From positions 1 to 11,763 of the forward strand of contig PJEW03000071.1 of NCBI GenBank assembly GCA_002900995.3: 11,763 bases of DNA, written 5' to 3'. The first letter of the stretch is position 1. The number at the start of each line of letters is the position of its first letter. The position numbers and the translations under genes were made by a program. Origin of the DNA: Ganoderma boninense (taxonomy: Eukaryota > Basidiomycota > Agaricomycetes > Polyporales > Polyporaceae). The notes under the pieces were generated by a model. It was not told the DNA's origin. It saw nothing but the letters and a program-made list of their open reading frames with translations, and made no database searches. This document shows positions 7,211-11,763 of this stretch, piece after piece.

Positions 7211-7478
7211 AGTGGCTCTGGCTTATCTGCTGGGTCGGCGTTGCTGGCTGTTTTATACAAGAAATCGTCCTCGCGTACTCTTACCGTGACGCTGTTGTAA
7301 CACACAATCACTTCAATTGTTAATCCCCAGGACAATATTTATTCGCGGAAATCTGGACGGGCAGCGCTGTTGCGGGACGAGAGGAACCGGTGTTCACCGG
7401 ACGGCAAACGCCGCGTGGTGTCAACGCGAGGTCGAAGACGCGCGGCAACTAAAGCCACGGTTCCTCTCGCCATCAACC
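7211..7478. promoter_or_regulatory. Bidirectional promoter region between two divergent genes
   Basis: These 268 bp separate the start codons of the minus-strand coiled-coil gene and the plus-strand orphan gene. The minus side has a clear TATA box. The plus side has only an AT-rich stretch (GACAATATTTATT near 7331) and no definite core element. The arrangement permits shared regulation, but nothing in the sequence identifies a regulator. Confidence 0.5.
7251..7257 (-). promoter_or_regulatory. TATA box (TATAAAA) of the coiled-coil gene
   Basis: TTTTATA on the plus strand reads TATAAAA on the minus strand within TTGTATAAAACAGCC. It starts 47 bp and ends 41 bp before the ATG at 7210, predicting a short 5' leader of roughly 10-20 nt. 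Confidence 0.65.
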
Positions 7479-8373
7479 ATGAGCTTGGTGTCAGCCAACC
7501 ATCCTGATCTCCCCGAGGGGCCCTTACACGTATTCCTATTCGCCCGGTGGAATCGAGAGAAGCCACCCCCGGTTGGAACACTGGCGTCGTGGCGGGACTT
7601 GAACTATTACCTACGAGCCATGCGCGGTCCCTATTGGAAGATAACGGTAAGATATTGTGATCCAAAAACAGTACCCTGTCGCTCATTAGATTTAGGTACC
7701 TCTGTGTGTGCATGGCGCGTCGGAAGAAGACATTCGCAGGCTGGAGGCAGCTCTAGCATACATGGAAACCACGAGCTGCTCCCGCTGGTTCTATCCCATG
7801 GACGCGTGGACCCCCACTCGAGTATTCCTCATCATGGTTCACGCATGGGCTACACAGGATGCCCGTCTGCGCTCCTACGATTGGCGGGGATTTCGCGATC
7901 TCATTCCGCATGTCACTCCGTACCCGCGCTCGGAGGGCCTCACCAATATGCAGCACACCATAGCTGGACTGGCACGATTGGCCAAAGAATTTTTCCCTCT
8001 CGTACGTTCTCTCGCTTCGAATACGGAATGACTACCGCTCATGTGTACCTAGGACATATACCATTACAAGTGGATCCCGCGAAAGGAGCATGCCAAGGCT
8101 ACAGGGTACGTAACGGACGTCGTAACCTGGAGGGACGCGGCAACCCAGACCAATGAAGAAGGGGCAACGGAGACGGAAGGCTTGAAGGAGGACATTGGCA
8201 CTGGGAGAACAGAGCAAGGACGGCAGCGACTGGAACAAGGGAGATCGAACGCCAGAACTGAGGGCGACGTTTACACGGCGGAGGATCCTCGGGAGACGCA
8301 CTCGATCAGCGTACATGCCAGTGCCCTCCCGCGTCTGTTCTCCGACGGGATTTTGCTTCAAATTCCGTTGTAG
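7479..8373 (+). CDS. Orphan protein of unknown function, 3 exons, 264 aa
   Basis: Proposed exons are 7479-7646, 7696-8001 and 8053-8373 (TAG). The introns are 49 nt (GTAAGA ... ATTTAG) and 51 nt (GTACGT ... ACCTAG), both phase 0, so the three frames join exactly. If the second intron is retained, translation stops at 8031. Exon 1 encodes HVFLFARWNREKPPPVGTLA, which looks folded. Exon 2 is rich in Trp, Tyr and Arg (SRWFYPMDAWTPTRVFLIMV) and suggests a globular domain. Exon 3 is hydrophilic with many Glu, Thr, Gln and Arg and may be a disordered tail. No signal peptide, membrane helix or known catalytic motif is evident and I do not recognise the family. The adjacent minus-strand gene is transcribed divergently from it. 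Confidence 0.68.
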
Positions 8374-8563
8374 ATTGTGAAGTACTCGCAATGAAAGCCG
8401 GTGTAGCGTAGCGATGGTGGATGGAGGATCGTCGCAAGTAGAACGCCCGTATGTCAAGGTTTTCACGGGCCTGTTATGGAAACTGTGAACCGCGCGTGAC
8501 CGGGAATGTTTCGGTTCCGGATCAAGTGCAAGTCACCGTGCCCTCCATCGTCTCCATTACACC
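8374..8563. other. Intergenic spacer between two plus-strand genes
   Basis: This 190-bp stretch separates the 264-aa orphan gene from the next plus-strand gene. I see no RNA gene, repeat or clear core promoter element in it. Confidence 0.4.
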
Positions 8564-9339
8564 ATGACTACCGTAGACTCGCTAAACACCACTCTCTTGC
8601 GTTTTCTGTCCGTTGCCCCCAAGGACGGCTATTGCCCGCCGCCTGGGTTTGCCATGCGGAACGACTTCCTAATCGTAGTCCGCGGTGGAAACAAACTGCA
8701 GGTGGGATGGCACGCCAATCGCCGTCCCGGTATCGCTGACCCAGACCCATAGATTCCGTTGCTGCTCAACGGATTAAGTCCGCCGACGGCCCTCTTCTGC
8801 GCGTTCTCATCGCGTTTACGAAATCCAGCTCGTTCGCTCAATTGAGCCTCACTGCTCCGGCCAAAGACGCCATCGATACAATCCTTGGGTCCCTGTGGGC
8901 GATCTGGTCTGATTTGCACGGAATACCCCGAACGCCTACCAGGAGATGTGCCTGCAACTCAAGACCGCCATGTCTTCGGTGCAGGCGGACGATGAAGATG
9001 CGACGCCCCGTTTGTCAGGCGTAGTAAGCTGGTTGAAGCAGGAAATAGGACCCGTAGGGAGCCTCTACTCTTTTATAGAGCACCGCTTACAAGTCCACTG
9101 CCAGGTTTCTGCTGAAGTACAGATATATTGGGATGGCGGAAGTTCAAGACGCGGTAGAGCAGGTGTATGGAGTGCAACTAGTGTTGTGTGTGGGGCTCAC
9201 GGCGGATCCACACAACTCAGACGGAGGCCACGAAGCCCACGGGTACTACTTGGGCAAGGTGCGGCACCGCGTGGAGGGCGTGGAGACACTTTTGGAGTGG
9301 GACAAATTTCCAGAACTATCAGACATGGGCTGTACGTAG
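8564..9339 (+). CDS. Spliced gene of unknown function with one unresolved or broken junction
   Basis: Exon 1 is 8564-8701 (46 codons, ATG at 8564, donor CAG/GTGGGA). A possible phase-0 acceptor at 8778 opens exon 2, coding-like in its hydrophobic pattern (LLRVLIAFTKSSSFAQLSLT...). The third coding block, 8943-9023, ends at a strong GTAAGC donor. The intron 9024-9078 (55 nt, acceptor CTCTTTTATAG) leads in frame to exon 4, 9079-9339, with MAEVQDAVEQVYGVQLVLCV and EAHGYYLGKVRHRVEG. The exon 2 to 3 step is the problem: all nearby GT donors leave two overhanging bases, whereas exon 3 needs none. A GC-AG intron (8899-8942) would restore frame but has a poor donor. The gene may carry a frameshift, use an unusual splice site, or be mis-modelled in exons 1-2. 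No family is recognised. Confidence 0.45.
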
Positions 9340-9513
9340 GGTGACATGTACGCCGGGGGGCGAGGACCGCTTACGATACGAATACTGGCCACTCTCAACG
9401 TCTTCGGCTGGTGCGATATGAAACAAGATTTATTTGTCGTCTGCCATTAAGGATTGGGGTAGGAGAGTGGGGGTTGTCGAAGCAGAGAGAATAGAGCGGC
9501 GTCTAGATACAGG

Positions 9514-10026
9514 CTACAAAGAAGGGCGCACAAACGTACTGTAGAAGGCGAAACGTTCATTCAGTGATCGTGCCCACCTGGAAACAAAGACCGTGTCAGC
9601 GGCGTCCCGATCCCGAACGAAAAAAGGAACGGTTGAACGACGCACCAGAGTTGAGCTGGCCCCGGCACAATGCCGTTCTTTGGCTGTGGAGATGAAACTG
9701 GGCATTGGCAGGGACGAAGGAGGTAGACGCAGACAGACCTCGTTGAATGCGAGACGACCGCTGTTGCCGGGACCAATGAGCGTGCAAGAGGTCCCAGATT
9801 CTTTCTTTACTGTGAAACCCATCCTCTGGAAAGCCTGCAAGAAGAACGTCAGCCGCAATTGAGAATCGGACAAGTGACGTCGTACGTGAACCAGGGTCTT
9901 CCATGAGATAGGGTGGCGACGGCCGTTCGCTTGGAACAACGGCAAAAAGACCTGAAGATCAGAATGTCAGTTAATACATACAGCGGGGCGTAAACCGCTT
10001 ACCAGTGCTGGAGGTATGCGAGCCAT
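9514..10026 (-). CDS. Small protein of unknown function, possibly HicA-like fold, 2 or more exons
   Basis: The intron 10002-9952 (51 nt) is convincing on the minus strand: GTAAGC donor, AACTGAC branch point, TTCAG acceptor. It joins a short first exon (ATG at 10026-10024, ending 10003) to the frame 9951-9514, giving 153 aa. The segment WKTLVHVRRHLSDSQLRLTF followed by FLQAFQRMGFTVKKESGTSC has the helix then GF...GS pattern seen in HicA-like double-stranded-RNA-binding folds. This resemblance is by eye and tentative. A further intron 9738-9698 (41 nt, GTCTGT ... GCCCAG) is possible and would end the protein at 9596 with a total of 112 aa. The frame also stays open upstream of the ATG, so additional 5' exons are possible; a GTAAGT donor lies at 10292. 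It converges on the plus-strand gene ending at 9339. Confidence 0.5.
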
Positions 10027-10524
10027 TGAAGCAGGGATGGGTGAAGACCACAACGCCTTGAACGCCGTGAGGATGGGCTGGAGGGTGGAGGACGGACAAC
10101 GAGAAGACGAGCTCGGAGGGCAATGAAACGTGGGATGGACGGCTTGGTGCGACAGGAGAAGGAAGTGCCTGGTCGCGGTGACGATACACGGACCTACGTG
10201 CCCGGAGGACGGCCAGCGCAGCGCAGGACAGCGCATGGCAAGAGAAAGGTAAGCGTTGAAAGCCAGAAGATGAACGGGCTGAACGCACTTACCTGGCTCC
10301 AACAGCCGGCGAGGAGACAGGGAGCGCGAGGAGGAGGGGACCAAGGAGGGGACCAGGGAGACCCGAGGCCGGTGCCCCGCTTGAACGTCAAGATCCGAGA
10401 GCGGAGGAGGTGGAGTTGAGGTGGCAGGGCTCTTCTGGAGCGAAGAGAGAGGCAGAGGAGGGAGGCAGAGGAGAGAGAGGGCCCGGGGGAGGGAGAGCGT
10501 CGAGAGCGAAGCGAAGAAGGGCGC

Positions 10525-10539
10525 CCTGGGACTCCCAGG
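10525..10539. repeat. Inverted repeat CCTGGGA/TCCCAGG
   Basis: Perfect 7-bp arms surround a single central base. It lies in the GC-rich non-coding stretch, 3 bp before the larger hairpin. Function is unknown. Confidence 0.5.
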
Positions 10540-10542
10540 ACC

Positions 10543-10576
10543 GCGACACGCCGACGCGTTCCTCGGCGTGTGTCGC
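10543..10576. repeat. Imperfect inverted repeat, 34 bp
   Basis: GCGACACGCCGA on the left pairs with TCGGCGTGTGTCGC on the right, leaving a two-base bulge and an 8-base loop. The inner nine base pairs (ACACGCCGA/TCGGCGTGT) are perfect. No T run follows, so it is not a simple Pol III terminator. Confidence 0.5.
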
Positions 10577-10888
10577 TCCCAGTGTCGGGTACGCAGGGGA
10601 GGGCCGGGCTCTTGCCTGCCGCCTCTTGCGCCCCCCGCGCCCTGCGTGTGGCGACGTTGTGTGGAGGGGGCCAGCGGATCCTTCCGCCCGCCGCATTGGT
10701 CGCACGGTTGGCCCTGTTGCGTCGCCCATTGCGGGCGTGGTCTTCGTGGTGCCTCCCTGCGTAGCAGCCGGAAGCGTCGGGGAGCGGGGGGAACGTAAAC
10801 GCGGGCGAGGCGGCCAAGACGCGTCGCCTGTGCTGCGGGGCTGCGGTAAATTGGCGTATGTATATACTGTTAATTCAATAAGTATTAG

Positions 10889-10969
10889 AGGCCTTTGGCC
10901 CAGCGGTTTGTCACGCCTGACTTGCCGGGGGCAAAGTGCGTGGGTTCGAACACCGCGTTGTTTTTTTTT
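10889..10969 (+). ncRNA. Degenerate tRNA-like Pol III unit (tRNA pseudogene or SINE head)
   Basis: The segment carries a good A box, TGGCCCAGCGG (10896-10906), and a B box, GGTTCGAACACC (10943-10953). A run of nine T (10961-10969) sits in the place of a Pol III terminator. The A box matches a tRNA D-arm and the B box a T-arm, but the first T-stem pair is broken (G opposite A) and the expected acceptor stem AGGCCTT has no partner on the 3' side. No intact anticodon arm can be drawn. It is therefore not a functional tRNA but could be a tRNA-derived short interspersed element or a decayed tRNA copy. Confidence 0.5.
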
Positions 10970-10980
10970 GGGCGTCAATA

Positions 10981-11210
10981 CCTAATCGCGGCCTAGCAGG
11001 TCGGCTTAAATCCCGTCCGCCGCTAAACTACGAACCTCGAGTTAATCCCCGCCCTCGCCTCGCTGACGATCCCTACCCACAGCTAATGCGTCGCCGCGTA
11101 GCTAATCCCAGCCTCAGCCCGACAATCCCGACCCTCAAGTAGACTCTGCGCTGGCTAAAGTGCGGCGTCCACCTAAACCCCCAAGTGCCGCTGGCCCGAT
11201 TAACTGCCCT
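10981..11210 (+). repeat. Decayed tandem array of about 20-bp units
   Basis: A motif close to GCTAATCCC followed by a C-rich spacer recurs with unit starts at about 10981, 11004, 11022, 11041, 11062, 11082, 11101, 11121 and 11142. Further, less regular starts fall near 11154, 11172 and 11190. Most steps are 18-21 bp. Units such as GTTAATCCCCGCCCTCGCC and GCTAATCCCAGCCTCAGCC share most positions, others are strongly diverged. The array begins 12 bp after the T run of the tRNA-like unit. I find no credible protein reading. Confidence 0.55.
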
Positions 11211-11228
11211 GTGAGGATTAAAGGTCAG

Positions 11229-11278
11229 TAACTACTGGGGAAGATTATCGTCTCTCTACGTTAACTACTGGGGAAGAT
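11229..11278. repeat. Two copies of a 17-bp direct repeat
   Basis: TAACTACTGGGGAAGAT occurs at 11229-11245 and again at 11262-11278, a spacing of 33 bp, with different flanking bases. It lies about 90 bp upstream of the ATG of the right-edge gene and could be a paired regulatory site or a small local duplication. Confidence 0.6.
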
Positions 11279-11368
11279 GAGCCAGTCTGACTGAAGTCCC
11301 TGATCACTACTTGGATGAGCTGAATCCAGTCTCGATGACAAGCCGCGCGCCCAGAGTAGAAAAACGTG

Positions 11369-11763
11369 ATGATATGTTCACGTACGTTGCTGGCCCTACT
11401 GTGGTTGGTCGTTGAGGTTAACCATCCTTCTCGAAGTGGGTTTGATCTCCCTACCTTTGTCGACAAGGCTTTCACGAAGCTTGCTGCGGAAGTAGCCTTG
11501 CAAGCAGGGGTTACCATCGGTAACTACCCATTTTCTCACGGATATCGGCAGGCCATTCTGCTAACGACGACGGCCCTTGCAGGCGAGTATCAAACGGCAC
11601 TCACCTTTTCCGAGCACAATGTCTCTGTCAAAACCGACAAGAGCCTCAATCTGCTTCTACCAATCATTGCGCAGCCCATAGTACAGCAGTTCATCTCTGG
11701 AGCCGTATTGGGGGTCGAGACTGTCTTTATCAAGGATGTAAAGCAGGACTCGTTCACGGCTTC
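11369..11763 (+). CDS. 5' part of a DUF3712-like membrane-associated protein (runs off the window)
   Basis: The frame is open from the ATG at 11369 to the window end. An intron fits at 11520-11582 (63 nt): donor GTAACT, branch point GCTAAC, acceptor TTGCAG. It is a multiple of three with no in-frame stop, so the unspliced frame is also open. The spliced product continues through TLFSEHN-like strands to NLLLPIIAQPIVQQFISGAV and ETVFIKDVKQDSFTAS. That pattern resembles the LEA-like beta modules of fungal DUF3712 proteins, thought to be anchored at endomembranes. The first residues (TLLALLWLVVEV) are hydrophobic and could be a signal anchor. The usual long cytosolic N-terminus is missing, so the true start may lie in an upstream exon, or the copy may be 5'-truncated. 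The family call is by eye. Confidence 0.55.
   Translation, partial: MICSRTLLALLWLVVEVNHPSRSGFDLPTFVDKAFTKLAAEVALQAGVTIGNYPFSHGYRQAILLTTTALAGEYQTALTFSEHNVSVKTDKSLNLLLPIIAQPIVQQFISGAVLGVETVFIKDVKQDSFTA

Larger units (their letters stand above)
10027..10880. other. GC-rich, purine-skewed stretch without a convincing gene
   Basis: The plus strand is strongly purine-rich from about 10300 to 10530, with G runs such as GGAGGGGACCAAGGAGGGG near 10340 that could favour non-B structures. Several frames stay open for 100-200 codons on both strands, which in such biased DNA is expected by chance; their compositions are Arg/Pro/Ser-rich without domain signals. Splice-like donors occur on both strands (plus GTAAGC at 10249, minus GTAAGT at 10292). 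The left part may hold 5' exons or promoter of the small minus-strand gene. Two inverted repeats are listed separately. Confidence 0.45.

Noticed and set aside
10889..10969. Functional tRNA gene
   Set aside because: A and B boxes are present, but the acceptor stem does not pair, the T-stem has a mismatch at its key closing pair and no anticodon arm can be drawn.
10194..10985. Frames of about 190-210 codons on both strands in the GC-rich stretch
   Set aside because: Several frames are open at once in strongly biased DNA, they begin at non-ATG codons, and the products are Arg/Pro/Ser-rich without domains. One of them runs through the tRNA-like unit.

Overview
The window looks like nuclear DNA of a filamentous basidiomycete, most likely an Agaricomycete. 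The protein-coding genes are cut by short GT-AG introns of about 41-79 nt, often with CTRAY-like branch points. It holds a fungal LTR retroelement, a TET/JBP-type 2-oxoglutarate dioxygenase of the kind expanded in Agaricomycetes, and several small spliced genes with no family I recognise. No species is named from memory, and no alignment could be run.

Layout. Bases 1-69 may be the 3' end of a plus-strand gene. Bases 133-4223 are a complete, very young LTR retrotransposon on the minus strand: two 373-bp LTRs that differ at one base, a perfect 5-bp target duplication (AGAAT), and a single 1061-codon Gag-like gene. No protease, reverse transcriptase, RNase H or integrase is encoded, so the element must depend on enzymes supplied in trans. 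Just beyond it, a minus-strand four-exon gene (4287-5783) encodes a 444-aa TET/JBP-like dioxygenase with intact iron and 2-oxoglutarate residues. Its 5' leader appears to contain more introns, up to about 6216.

From 6573 to 8373 lie two divergent genes: a minus-strand 168-aa coiled-coil protein with a clear TATA box, and a plus-strand 264-aa orphan protein, separated by 268 bp. A further plus-strand spliced gene (8564-9339) has one exon junction that does not keep frame with standard splice sites. A small minus-strand gene (9514-10026) faces it convergently.

Bases 10027-10880 are GC-rich and purine-skewed with inverted repeats and no convincing gene. They are followed by a degenerate tRNA-like Pol III unit (10889-10969) ending in a T run. 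Directly after it comes a decayed tandem array of about 20-bp units (10981-11210). The right edge holds the start of a plus-strand spliced gene resembling fungal DUF3712 membrane-associated proteins, which runs off the window.

The genes do not form an evident pathway. The region reads as an accessory, repeat-rich stretch: a recent retroelement insertion, a DNA/RNA-modifying dioxygenase of a family known to track with mobile elements in fungi, and lineage-specific orphan genes.
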